Assembly: GCA_038116945.1 (NCBI GenBank)
Contig: JAYOEY010000002.1
Coordinates: 296,674-360,673 of the forward strand
Direction of reading: 5' to 3'
DNA: 64,000 nt
Source: JAYOEY01 sp038116945
GTDB lineage: Bacteria > Pseudomonadota > Alphaproteobacteria > MPNO01 > UBA2964
The notes beneath the pieces are model-generated. The model worked only from the letters and a program-made list of their open reading frames with translations, was not told where the DNA came from and ran no database searches. The position numbers and the translations under genes are program-made. Below, piece after piece: positions 48,256 to 56,312 of the stretch (its first letter is position 1; every line of letters begins with the position of its first letter).

Positions 48256-49080
48256 ATGGCGGTGCCGAAACTCAGAAAGATCGAAATCGGCGGCGGGCGT
48301 ATCATCAGCTATCGGGAGGCGGGCAGCGGCACGCCGCTGGTGATCCTGCACGGGCTCGGCGGGCGGTCGGAAAGCTGGGCGCCGCAATATGACGGGCTTG
48401 CCGACCGCTGGCGGGTGATCGGCTGGGACGCGCCGGGCTACGGCGAATCGTCGGAAATGATGGACGATACCCCCGAGATCGTCGAATACATGGGCGTTGC
48501 CAAGGATTTCACCGATGCGCTGGGGCTCGAACAGTTTCATCTGATGGGCCATTCGGTCGGCACCTGCATTTCCGCCGCCTTCCACAAGCATTACGGCGAC
48601 CAGCTTCTGAGCCTGACGCTGGCCGAAGCGGTGATCGGCAATGGCGGCGATCCGCGGGAAAAGCAGGATGCGGCCATCGCCGCGCGGATCCGGGACCTCG
48701 CGGAAATCGGCCCTGAAAAGATGGCGGAGACCCGGACCCCCAATTCGCTGTCGCCCAACGCCGACCCGGCCGCGGTGGCGGCGGCGGTAGAGTTCGCCAA
48801 GGGCATGCAGGTGCCGGGCTATACCAAGCTGTTCACCGCGCTGGTGCGCTGCAACATCTTCGATTTCGCCTGTCCGCTTGAATGCCCCGGCCTCATCGTC
48901 GCCGGTTCGGACGATTCGTCGGCGCCAAAGGACAAGGTTGCCGAAATCGCCGCCGCCTATCCCGGCATCGACCACTGGATCATCGACGGCATCGGCCACC
49001 AGATTGCCTTCGAAAAGCCGGAGGTCTTCGTCGGCATGCTGCGCGACTTTATCGCCCGTGCCGAAGAAGCGGCGGAATAG
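48256..49080 (+). CDS. alpha/beta hydrolase
   Basis: 274 residues from ATG 48256 with a strong GGAGGGAG ribosome binding site; a longer frame from 47233 overlaps the divergent Vgb gene. Nucleophile S100 is in LMGHSVGTC, the oxyanion region is HGLGGRSESW, and the catalytic His is in GIGHQIAF. Substrate unknown (esters, lactones or C-C bonds are all known for this fold). Cotranscribed with the next hydrolase, 9 bp away. Confidence 0.9.
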   Translation: MAVPKLRKIEIGGGRIISYREAGSGTPLVILHGLGGRSESWAPQYDGLADRWRVIGWDAPGYGESSEMMDDTPEIVEYMGVAKDFTDALGLEQFHLMGHSVGTCISAAFHKHYGDQLLSLTLAEAVIGNGGDPREKQDAAIAARIRDLAEIGPEKMAETRTPNSLSPNADPAAVAAAVEFAKGMQVPGYTKLFTALVRCNIFDFACPLECPGLIVAGSDDSSAPKDKVAEIAAAYPGIDHWIIDGIGHQIAFEKPEVFVGMLRDFIARAEEAAE

Positions 49081-49089
49081 GGGGCGAAC

Positions 49090-50277
49090 ATGACAGATGT
49101 AACCCCCGCGCCGGCAAAACGGCTTCTCACGGCGCTCGAAGGACCGGAGCTGCTGTTCCGGTTCGACTGGGACGAATGGCTCCGGATGTCAGCGCCCTAC
49201 GAAGACCGGCCCTTTACGCAGCAGGACGTGTTCGCGCGCTATAACCGCAACGGGTACGATTGGGACATTCAGGGGATTCTCTACGAACCCGAGATCGAAA
49301 CGGACGCGCGCGCCGCCATCGTCATGTTTCATGGCGGGGCGGGCAGTGCCTATGGCAAGGACACCACGCCCGACGGACGGCCCGGCCTGGCGCGGATCCT
49401 CGCGGCGCAGGGATTCCGGGTGCTCAACTTGACCTATCCCGGTCATTACCCGCCGGGCGGCGTCTGGAAGGAAAGCGTGGCCGACCGCCAGCCCTGGTAT
49501 CTTCTGGACCAGAAGCTCAGCGACGCGGAAATCTACGACCGCAACCTGAAATGCACCTTCAACGTCATCCTGCAGGGCTCGGCCCAGCTGGTCGACGAGC
49601 ATCTGGCCGGCCGGCGCATCCTGGCGCACGGCCATTCGACCGGCGGGCCGATGGCGGCGCACCTTTACCGCTTCACGAAAAAGGCGACGGTCGCCGGGCT
49701 GCTTGGCTGGGGCACGGGCGGGCCGGACGGCTGGCGCAAAGAATGGCGCGATGCCACCGGCGCGGAAGACGATGGCCGCAAGGGTCTCGATGAAATGTCG
49801 AAACGGTCGCCCGAGGCCTTCGCCAAGGCGGGCTATGTGTCCGATCCCGAAATCTGCCCGTGGGGCGGCGCCGAAGGGTTCGTGAAATGGGCGGAACCGG
49901 TCCGCTCGCAGATGAAGACCGGGCTGTGCGACAACCAGCACATGGTGGTGCCGGACATGCTGGAACAGTATCCCGCGATGACCGGCCTGCCGCGCGAGGA
50001 GTTTTTCGACCATCTGCAGGATCCCGATCCCGACTGGCTGAAATCGATCTCCGTGCTGCTGGTGGTGGGCGACGACGACAAGGGCCACTGGGTCGCCGGC
50101 AGGGAGATCGAGGACAAGCGCGAGATCTTCATGGGCCGGAAATACGAGGCCGCCGGCACCAGGGTGCATGTAGTCCACGTGCCGAAATACGGCCATTACG
50201 GGATGATGGAGCTCCACAACCAGAACATCGCCTATACCTGGCTCTGGGCGCACAAGGACGGGTATTTTCCGGTCTAG
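49090..50277 (+). CDS. large alpha/beta hydrolase
   Basis: 395 residues. The oxyanion loop is FHGGAGSAYG and the nucleophile S183 is in AHGHSTGGPMAAH. The acid is probably in the VVGDDDKGHW segment, and the His in KYGHYGMME near the C-terminus. A long insertion around residues 115-160 distinguishes it from simple esterases. Function unknown; second gene of the pair with the hydrolase at 48256. It ends next to a strong palindrome that separates it from the convergent aldolase gene. Confidence 0.85.
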   Translation: MTDVTPAPAKRLLTALEGPELLFRFDWDEWLRMSAPYEDRPFTQQDVFARYNRNGYDWDIQGILYEPEIETDARAAIVMFHGGAGSAYGKDTTPDGRPGLARILAAQGFRVLNLTYPGHYPPGGVWKESVADRQPWYLLDQKLSDAEIYDRNLKCTFNVILQGSAQLVDEHLAGRRILAHGHSTGGPMAAHLYRFTKKATVAGLLGWGTGGPDGWRKEWRDATGAEDDGRKGLDEMSKRSPEAFAKAGYVSDPEICPWGGAEGFVKWAEPVRSQMKTGLCDNQHMVVPDMLEQYPAMTGLPREEFFDHLQDPDPDWLKSISVLLVVGDDDKGHWVAGREIEDKREIFMGRKYEAAGTRVHVVHVPKYGHYGMMELHNQNIAYTWLWAHKDGYFPV

Positions 50278-50284
50278 CGATGGA

Positions 50285-50321
50285 CGATTGTCATCCCGGC
50301 CCTGAACCGGGATGACAATCG
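50285..50321. terminator. perfect 15-bp inverted repeat, probable bidirectional terminator or REP element
   Basis: CGATTGTCATCCCGG (50285-50299), a 7-nt loop, and CCGGGATGACAATCG (50307-50321) are exact complements. It sits between two converging genes (stops at 50277 and 50353). The GTCATCCCGG/CCGGGATGAC core is a known style of alphaproteobacterial dispersed repeat. No T-run follows on either strand. Confidence 0.6.
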
Positions 50322-50352
50322 GATTTGATATTTCGTCCTCGATGGCAATGTT

Positions 50353-51300
50353 TCAGGCGGCCGCCGCGCGCTTTTCGACGACCAGGCCTGCCTGATCGAC
50401 AGCCGATACGATTTCCTTCTCCGCCTCCGCTGACAGGGGAATCAGCGGCGAGCGCACGGTGGCGTGCTCCAGAATGCCGCGATGGACCATGCCGATCTTG
50501 AGCGCGACCGTACCTTCCATGTGCGAGCCGCGGTGATAGACCTCCTTCGTCACCGGCAGCAGCCGGTTGTGGATTTCCTTGGCCTTCGCGTAGTCCTGCG
50601 CCTTGCCGGCCGCGATCAGCTCGACCAGCAGCTCCGGCGCGAGGCTGCCGTACCCGACCAGCGCGCCGTCGACGTCGAACATGGTGTGCAGCAGATACTC
50701 GTCATGGCAGGTCAGGATCTGCAGCTCGGGGCGTTCGCGGCGGATGACCGGAATTTCCGTGTCCCAGCGGCGCATGTTGCGCACGCCGTTCTTGGTCGCG
50801 ATGACGCCCGGCTGGGCGGCGATTTCGAGCTGAGTGTCGAGGTTGTAGGTGGCCTTGGTGTTGTCCGGATACTGGAACAGGATGCACTGAAGGCCCGATT
50901 CCTCGTAGATCGCCCGGTAGCGTTCCTGCGGCGCGCCGTCCTGGAACCCGAACCGCAGCCATCCGTGCGACGGGTAGACCAGCGCGCCGGTCGCGCCGGC
51001 GTCGGCAGCGCGCTTCGCTTCTTCCGCCGCGACTTTCGTCCCTTCGCCGGTGATGCCGGCGACGATGGGGACCGCGCCGCCGACCGCCTCATGGTAGGTG
51101 CGGATCAGGGCGACCTGCTCTTCCGAGGTCAGGAATGTGCCTTCGCCGGCGTGCCCCAGAATGACCAGGCTTTTCACGCCATCGATCGAGGCGAGCCAGT
51201 CGGCGACGCGGGCGTTGGCGTCGTGATCGACGGCGCCGTCGCGGGTGAAGGCGGTGACGGGGGCGGGGTTGAGGCCGCGAAGGTCGAGAATGTCTGACAT
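50353..51300 (-). CDS. dihydrodipicolinate synthase family protein
   Basis: Class I aldolase/lyase barrel of the DapA/NAL family, 315 residues. The Schiff-base Lys is in GVIATKNGVRNM, the Tyr in CILFQYPDN, and the pyruvate-carboxylate site in LGHAGEGTFLTSEE. True DapA has a different context and signature, so this is more likely a catabolic keto-acid aldolase or dehydratase. It is divergent from the LacI-type regulator, and a palindromic operator sits inside its promoter, suggesting repression until an inducer appears. Confidence 0.9.
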   Translation of the reverse strand: MSDILDLRGLNPAPVTAFTRDGAVDHDANARVADWLASIDGVKSLVILGHAGEGTFLTSEEQVALIRTYHEAVGGAVPIVAGITGEGTKVAAEEAKRAADAGATGALVYPSHGWLRFGFQDGAPQERYRAIYEESGLQCILFQYPDNTKATYNLDTQLEIAAQPGVIATKNGVRNMRRWDTEIPVIRRERPELQILTCHDEYLLHTMFDVDGALVGYGSLAPELLVELIAAGKAQDYAKAKEIHNRLLPVTKEVYHRGSHMEGTVALKIGMVHRGILEHATVRSPLIPLSAEAEKEIVSAVDQAGLVVEKRAAAA

Positions 51301-51345
51301 GGTCTTTTCCTTTGGTTCGTTCGTTCGTTTAACCGGGTAGGAACG

Positions 51346-51374
51346 ATTGTGGGAACGTTCCCATTTCAGTCCAA
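51346..51374 (-). promoter_or_regulatory. promoter of the DapA-like gene
   Basis: On the minus strand TTGGAC (complement of 51369-51374), 17 bp, CACAAT (complement of 51346-51351). The -10 matches 4/6. The operator at 51350-51363 lies in the spacer and touches the -10, so a bound repressor would block RNA polymerase. The start would be near 51339, leaving a leader of about 40 nt. Confidence 0.5.
51350..51363. promoter_or_regulatory. LacI-family operator 1
   Basis: Perfect 14-bp palindrome TGGGAACGTTCCCA with the central CG typical of LacI/GalR-family operators. Inside the promoter of the leftward DapA-like gene. Its centre is 76 bp from that of operator 2. Confidence 0.8.
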
Positions 51375-51424
51375 AATAAAACCCGTGAACAACCCCATCC
51401 GCAAAACCAAGGATGAAATCGTTC

Positions 51425-51453
51425 TTGGGAACGTTCCCATTCTGCGCTAAACT
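51425..51453 (+). promoter_or_regulatory. promoter of the LacI-type regulator gene
   Basis: TTGGGA at 51425-51430, 17-bp spacer, TAAACT at 51448-51453; each hexamer matches the consensus at four positions. Operator 2 covers the -35 and half the spacer, so the regulator probably represses itself. Transcription would start near 51460, which supports the ATG at 51509 over the earlier in-frame start at 51413. Confidence 0.55.
51426..51439. promoter_or_regulatory. LacI-family operator 2
   Basis: Second exact copy of TGGGAACGTTCCCA, overlapping the -35 box of the regulator gene. Two identical sites at 76-bp spacing (about seven helical turns) could allow cooperative binding or a small DNA loop. 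Confidence 0.8.
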
Positions 51454-51508
51454 GTCGTTCCAGTCAACAGGGCGGAAAATATTTTTTCCGGAACGCGGGA
51501 GACGCTAC

Positions 51509-52564
51509 ATGGCGGGCAGGACAGGCAGGGCGTTGCGGCGCGGCGACGGCCGGGTGCAGCGAAAGGGACCGGGGCGGGTTACGCTTCACGATGTCGCCGC
51601 CGAGGCCGGCGTTTCCAAGTCGACCGCCTCGCGCGTCCTCGACGAACGCATGCCCCGATCTGACAGCGATACCGCGCTCCGCGTGCGGCAGGCAGCGGCG
51701 GCTCTCGGCTATGTACGCGATGCCTCCGCCGCCAGTCTCAGGCGCGGCCGGACGATGACGGTCGGGGTGATCGTGCCGCGACTCACCGACACGGTGATGG
51801 CGATGCTGTACGAGGAACTCGCCCTTGCCGCATCCCGCGCCGGCATGTTCGTCGTCGTCGCCACCACCGGAGACACGCCACAGGCCGACCGCGCGGCGGC
51901 GGAGAGGCTGCTGAACCGCGGCGTCGACGGGCTGATCCTTGCCACCGCGCGCGAAGGCGACGAGTTTCCCAGTATGCTGGAGGACGAGGGCGTAAAGTTC
52001 GTGCTCGCGCTCCGGACCGACGGCGAGAGTCCGTCCTCGGTCGCCGACGACCGGCTCGGCGGCTATCTGGCGACGCGTCATCTGCTCGATCTCGGGCACC
52101 GCCGCATCGGATTGATCGCCGGCCCTGCCTACGCGTCCAGCGCGCGGGGACGTGTCGAGGGCTACCGCCAGGCGATGGAAGAGGCGGACACGCCAGTCGA
52201 TCCCGACTGGGTCGTCGAATCGAGTTTCGGTATCGAGTCAGGAACGGAAGCGGCCGGGAGGCTGATCGGGCTTCATCCGCGCCCGACCGCGATTTTCGCG
52301 GTCAACGACAATACCGCCATCGGTGCGCTGTCCGCGCTCACCCGCAGCGGTCTCTCGGTGCCCGGGGACATGTCGCTGGTCGGATACAACGACATCCCGA
52401 TTGTCAGCCACCTGCCGACACCGCTTACCACGGTACACATCCCGTTCGACCGCATCGCCGACGCGGCGATCAATCTGCTGGGCGACGATTTTCCGGAAGA
52501 AGACGATCTGATGCGGGTGGCCATGCCGACGCTGATCCCGAGACGCTCAACGGCGGGTCCCTAG
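51509..52564 (+). CDS. LacI family transcriptional regulator
   Basis: 351 residues from ATG 51509. The helix-turn-helix and hinge (TLHDVAAEAGVSKSTASRVL) lies at about 25-45, preceded by an extra basic N-terminal stretch of about 20 residues. The periplasmic-binding-protein-like effector domain begins at MTVGVIVPRLTDTVMA and contains HRRIGLIAGP and PTAIFAVNDNTAIGAL. It probably represses itself and the divergent DapA-like gene through the two palindromes in the shared promoter region. The ligand is unknown, perhaps the substrate of the neighbouring aldolase. Confidence 0.95.
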   Translation: MAGRTGRALRRGDGRVQRKGPGRVTLHDVAAEAGVSKSTASRVLDERMPRSDSDTALRVRQAAAALGYVRDASAASLRRGRTMTVGVIVPRLTDTVMAMLYEELALAASRAGMFVVVATTGDTPQADRAAAERLLNRGVDGLILATAREGDEFPSMLEDEGVKFVLALRTDGESPSSVADDRLGGYLATRHLLDLGHRRIGLIAGPAYASSARGRVEGYRQAMEEADTPVDPDWVVESSFGIESGTEAAGRLIGLHPRPTAIFAVNDNTAIGALSALTRSGLSVPGDMSLVGYNDIPIVSHLPTPLTTVHIPFDRIADAAINLLGDDFPEEDDLMRVAMPTLIPRRSTAGP

Positions 52565-52568
52565 ATCT

Positions 52569-52584
52569 CCTCCGGAACCGGAGG
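52569..52584. repeat. inverted repeat after the LacI-type gene
   Basis: CCTCCGG-AA-CCGGAGG, a perfect 7-bp palindrome with a 2-nt centre, 5 bp past the regulator's stop. It may help terminate transcription but lacks a T-run. The core CCGGAACCGG recurs in the hairpin at 53844. Confidence 0.45.
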
Positions 52585-52685
52585 ACGCCGAGTTCCCTGG
52601 GGGTTCCCTGGCGGCGGACACGACCGGCGGTGGCCGCCCACCCCGGGGCTGACAGGGTGCAACGGCGATGGCGCGGGAAAAGCCC

Positions 52686-53756
52686 TCAGTTCCGGATGTC
52701 CTGCTGAAACCATTCCATTGGGATCTTCATGCCGAGCTTTGCCTCTCTGGCCTTCTCGTAGACCACGCGGCCGACGGCGGCGAACTGCAGCCCGGCGGAA
52801 TTGTTGTCGTAATAGATCGACTGCGTATCCGATTCGCGTCCGACCGCGTCGCCGTTGATGACGTTGGCGAGCATCGGGTAATCGTTTTTTTCGTAGCGCC
52901 TGCGGTAGGACTTGCCGCCCGGCCGGCGGTCGCGCTCCTGCTGAGAGCCGATAACGAACTCGCCATAGCTTTCCTGCTGGTTACCGATGATCCGGTCGAC
53001 CGCGTCGTAGACCGGCTCGTCGATCTCGTCGACGCGGCAGCGGATCACCAGACCGCCCGGCTTCTGCGCCTTCATCATGTCGACGGTGTAGACCGGCGCG
53101 CGCGAATCGGTGCACAGCGCGACGATGTCGGCATCCTTCGCCACGTCGATATTACTGTCGACCACCGTCACCGGAATGCCGAGCCTGCCGGTCATCTCGG
53201 CGGCGAACTTTTCGCGGTTGGCGGGGGTCGAGCTCCAGACGCGGATTTCCTCGATGTCGCGGACGCAGCAGATCGCCTCGGTATAGGCATGCGCCATGCC
53301 GCCCGAGCCGACCACGCCGAGGACCGACGCATCCTCGCGCGCCAGATACTTGGCGCCGACGCCCGCGGTGGCGCCGACCCGCGCATGCTGGATGATGCCG
53401 TCATTCATCAGGGCGATGATCTCGCCGTTCGACATGTCGATCAGGATGATGAAGCCGCAATAGGTGCCGGGCTCCATGTTGTGCCATTCCTCGGTGACGG
53501 CGTCGTCATACTCGGTCCAGGTCAGGATGTCGGACTTGAAGCGCAGCGCCAGCGTCGGCGGGTCGTACATCGCGCCCAGCAGAGAGCCCCAGCGGTAGTA
53601 ATCGCCGTCGGTCGCGGTCGGCGCCCACAGATCGGTGCGCGGCTGAAACGTGGCGAGCCCCTGCGCGTACTGTTTCAGCACCCTTTCCATCGCATCGACC
53701 GCCTCCTGCATGTCAAGCACGCGGGCCGTCACATCGTTGTTGATCAGCAGCGCCAT
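52686..53756 (-). CDS. ornithine cyclodeaminase family protein (mu-crystallin-like)
   Basis: 356 residues from ATG 53756, with a GGGAGG ribosome binding site; the longer frame to 53960 has no support. The NAD-binding motif is GVVGSGGMAHAYTEAI, and the dimerisation part precedes it (ALRFKSDILTWTEYD). Members act as ornithine cyclodeaminases, ketimine or pyrroline-carboxylate reductases, or alanine dehydrogenases. A segment of basic and aromatic residues (RPGGKSYRRRYEKNDYP) near residue 300 is unusual. Next to a TctC-type receptor and near a DapA-like aldolase, so amino-acid or imino-acid catabolism is plausible. Confidence 0.88.
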   Translation of the reverse strand: MALLINNDVTARVLDMQEAVDAMERVLKQYAQGLATFQPRTDLWAPTATDGDYYRWGSLLGAMYDPPTLALRFKSDILTWTEYDDAVTEEWHNMEPGTYCGFIILIDMSNGEIIALMNDGIIQHARVGATAGVGAKYLAREDASVLGVVGSGGMAHAYTEAICCVRDIEEIRVWSSTPANREKFAAEMTGRLGIPVTVVDSNIDVAKDADIVALCTDSRAPVYTVDMMKAQKPGGLVIRCRVDEIDEPVYDAVDRIIGNQQESYGEFVIGSQQERDRRPGGKSYRRRYEKNDYPMLANVINGDAVGRESDTQSIYYDNNSAGLQFAAVGRVVYEKAREAKLGMKIPMEWFQQDIRN

Positions 53757-53843
53757 GGATTGCCTCCCTCCCGTTTTGCGTCGTGCAGGCGAGGGTAGGG
53801 CAAACTTTCGGACGCGGGAACAGGACCGCTTTGCGACAGGACT

Positions 53844-53872
53844 CCCGGAACCGGAACCGGTCCGGTTCCGGG
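53844..53872. repeat. perfect 11-bp inverted repeat between solute receptor and cyclodeaminase genes
   Basis: CCCGGAACCGG (53844-53854), 7-nt spacer AACCGGT, CCGGTTCCGGG (53862-53872). It lies 36 bp after the stop of the solute-receptor gene on the minus strand and before the cyclodeaminase start. No T-run; may mark the end of the receptor mRNA or stabilise it. Confidence 0.55.
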
Positions 53873-53907
53873 CGATGTGAGCCGAATTCGGGCGGGAGCC
53901 GTTACTG

Positions 53908-54945
53908 CTATTTTTTCGCCAGCGCCGCCCGCATATGGGCGAGCGTCGCCGGATCGACATTCGCCGTGCGGATCGCTGCGTCCTGGGCTTCTTTCCAGCC
54001 CATAGGCTCGATCGGCACGTTCAGCTTCGCGGCTTCGGCGATCAGCCCCTTGTCTGCCATCGTCCGGTCGAAAGAGGACCGTAACGCGCCGACCAGATAG
54101 GCGGGCGTCTCCGGCAGGGCGACGACCGAGCGCGCGATCTGGGTCGTCTGGGCGAAGAATTCCATGACCTTGCGGTCCCTGTCGTTTGTCGCCAGCTCAT
54201 GCATCAGCGGCACGTCGGGCAGGTCCTTGGCGCGCGTAAACCCGACCTGGAGAATCTGGCGCACCTTGCCGTCACTGATCCAGTCCTTGTGGGCCAGTTT
54301 CCAGCTCAGCCACGATCCGGCGCGGCCCTGCGCTTCTCCTCCGGCGATCGCCTTGTCGACGTCGCGGATGCCGCGATATCCGAGCACGATCTTGAATTTC
54401 GTGCCCAGCATCTCGTTGGCGAGTTTCGGCACCATGAACATGTCGCCGCCGCGTCCCGTCGATCCGATGACGATGGACTTTTTGCGCGCATCCGCCACCG
54501 AGGCGACGCCACTGGCCTGCCAGACGCCCACCGTGTTGCGCAGCACCGCCATGTTGCCGATCCACTGCCATTGCCGTACGTCGTGCTTGGCTTTTGTCGG
54601 GCGCAGTACCTGTGCCGCCGCGACCGTCTGGAGCGGCATGCCGATCACCGAACCGTCGCGCGGCGCGGCGTTGTGTAAAAACGCCGCCGCCTTGATGCCG
54701 CCGCCGCCTGGCATGTGCTGGACCACAACGGCGGGTTTGCCGGGAATGTATTTCGACCAGTGCTTGGCAAGCAGCCGGGCATATATTCCGTATGTGCCGC
54801 CGGCGCCCGCGGCGACAATCATCTTGATGTCGCGCCCGTCATAGAATCCTGAGACGGACTGGCCGAGCGCCGGCGATGCGGCGATGGCTGTGCCGATTCC
54901 GACCGTTGCCGCCAGCGCGGCGAAGCTGCGTGATTGACTGGACAT
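53908..54945 (-). CDS. tripartite tricarboxylate transporter substrate-binding protein (TctC/Bug family)
   Basis: 345-residue periplasmic receptor. Signal peptide about 1-29, cleavage after SPALG. The Bug-family landmarks are KMIVAAGAGGTYGIYARLLAKHW, the ligand loop VVQHMPGGGGIKAAAFL and GYRGIRDVDKAIAGGE. It captures an organic or amino acid for a TctA/TctB permease, but no tctA or tctB is nearby; orphan receptors of this kind are common in proteobacteria. Upstream of the cyclodeaminase-like gene on the same strand. Confidence 0.92.
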   Translation of the reverse strand: MSSQSRSFAALAATVGIGTAIAASPALGQSVSGFYDGRDIKMIVAAGAGGTYGIYARLLAKHWSKYIPGKPAVVVQHMPGGGGIKAAAFLHNAAPRDGSVIGMPLQTVAAAQVLRPTKAKHDVRQWQWIGNMAVLRNTVGVWQASGVASVADARKKSIVIGSTGRGGDMFMVPKLANEMLGTKFKIVLGYRGIRDVDKAIAGGEAQGRAGSWLSWKLAHKDWISDGKVRQILQVGFTRAKDLPDVPLMHELATNDRDRKVMEFFAQTTQIARSVVALPETPAYLVGALRSSFDRTMADKGLIAEAAKLNVPIEPMGWKEAQDAAIRTANVDPATLAHMRAALAKK

Positions 54946-55078
54946 GCCGGGTTCTCCCTGTCGATTTCATGGATATGAAATCAGTTTGCGCGCCGTCCGG
55001 CGCGCAGACAACGGCGAGAGGAAAAAAATATCGGGCTGTGCCCGTGCCCGACGGCGGGGCCGTGAGTCGCTTTGTTTT

Positions 55079-55777
55079 TCAGTGTCCCGCGCGCGTGTCC
55101 GCGAAGGCGTTCGACTCGTACTCTCCCGCTTCTGCCAGCGGATCGAGCCAGTAGCCCGAGCCGATGATGGCGATCTTCAGGACATCGTCGGATAATCGCT
55201 CGGTCCGGACCGTCCAGACGATCTCGTCGGCATTCGGGAACGACGTTCCCGCCAGCTCTTCGCCGTAGAGCCGGCGCAGGATGGCGTGATCGTCCATCCC
55301 GTCGGCCAGCAGGCGCGCCAGCAGCGACTCGTCCGGCGAGTCGGTCAGGAACTCCCGCGCCGAGACGTTCCCTGCGGCGACCTCTATTTTCAGGCTGACC
55401 GCGTCGGGTTTCGGAAAGACCCGGGGAAAAGCTGCGTAAAGCAGGCTGCCCGCGTTGAACATGCGCTCGTGGAGCTTCGAATCCGGATATTCCTCCCAGA
55501 GCTTTTCCTCCAGCATTTCCGTCGCGATGTTGCGCGCCTGCCCGTCGCGCAGCACGTCGCCCATGTCATGCTTCAGAACCAGATAGGCAGCCTCCTCGGG
55601 TTCCAGATCCTGCATCGACAGCAGGCACATTTCGCGCAGCTCGTCGTCGCTCATGCCGGAAATGTCGCCGTACTCCATCGCATCGAGCAGGGCGGCGTAA
55701 TCCGCGGCCCTTCGCGCGCCCTCGATTTCCAGAAGGTTCGAAAATGTCAGAACGCGGACACGGAATATGTTTTTCAT
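55079..55777 (-). CDS. hypothetical protein
   Basis: 232-residue acidic, probably cytoplasmic protein with no signal peptide or membrane segment. Predicted mixed alpha/beta: a helical, acidic first half (ADYAALLDAMEYGDISGMSD, MLEEKLWEEYPDSK) and a second half ending in VWTVRTERLSDDVLKIAIIGSGYWLDP. The FRVRVLTFSNLLEIEGARRA opening is distinctive but I do not recognise the family. Leftward, 133 bp before the receptor gene's ATG on the same strand order. No function inferred. Confidence 0.7.
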   Translation of the reverse strand: MKNIFRVRVLTFSNLLEIEGARRAADYAALLDAMEYGDISGMSDDELREMCLLSMQDLEPEEAAYLVLKHDMGDVLRDGQARNIATEMLEEKLWEEYPDSKLHERMFNAGSLLYAAFPRVFPKPDAVSLKIEVAAGNVSAREFLTDSPDESLLARLLADGMDDHAILRRLYGEELAGTSFPNADEIVWTVRTERLSDDVLKIAIIGSGYWLDPLAEAGEYESNAFADTRAGH

Positions 55778-56002
55778 TCAGGCCTGTTTGCAGATCTGTT
55801 TGTGGATGTCAGGAACAGCCTGAGGCGTTTTTCGCCCGTGCCGACGGTGTATTCTCGATACCGTCCGGGGTGGCCCGTACCCCCCGAAGAGCCGTCAACG
55901 GTTTCGCTTGCGACTCCGAAAACGTTCACACGCTGGAAGATGGTGTGCGGACAGAAAAGTTTAAGAGGATCGCGCGGGAATTTTTGTGCGGCGACGGGGT
56001 AA

Positions 56003-56302
56003 TTAAATCTCGTCCTCGATCGACGGGTGGCGGAAGCGGGGGCGGAGGATGCGGTACACCACCGCCGCCACCACGGCGAAGGTGAAGATCGGCATCCACC
56101 AGGGAGCCTCCGTGTGGCCGACGGCGACGCCGATGCCGGCGATGGCGCCGAGCCCGATGGCGAACTGTTTCGCCTTGCGGTAGACGGCGTGGTCGATCTT
56201 GAGGTCCTCTTCCGACAGCTCGCCCGGGTGTTGCCACGCGTCGCTTTCGGGGAAGGTGCGGGCGGCGTCCTCGGCCTTCTCCGGTTTCTTTTCCTCGCTC
56301 AT
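56003..56302 (-). CDS. small membrane protein of unknown function
   Basis: 99 residues. A charged, acidic cytoplasmic N-terminus (SEEKKPEKAEDAARTFPE) is followed by two hydrophobic segments, about 48-62 (FAIGLGAIAGIGVAVG) and 70-85 (MPIFTFAVVAAVVYRIL), and a short basic/acidic tail. Family not recognised. It starts 10 bp downstream of the M20 aminoacylase stop on the same strand, suggesting cotranscription. Confidence 0.7.
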   Translation of the reverse strand: MSEEKKPEKAEDAARTFPESDAWQHPGELSEEDLKIDHAVYRKAKQFAIGLGAIAGIGVAVGHTEAPWWMPIFTFAVVAAVVYRILRPRFRHPSIEDEI

Positions 56303-56312
56303 TTCTCCCGTC

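Noticed and set aside
51313..51330. Short tandem GTTC/TTCG repeat before the DapA-like gene
   Set aside because: Only about three units in the untranslated leader; may be chance or slippage, with no evidence of function.
55236..55250. GGGAACGACGTTCCC, similar to the LacI operator
   Set aside because: Has a 3-bp insertion in the centre and lies inside the coding sequence of the hypothetical gene; the two intergenic copies are exact and promoter-linked, this one is not.
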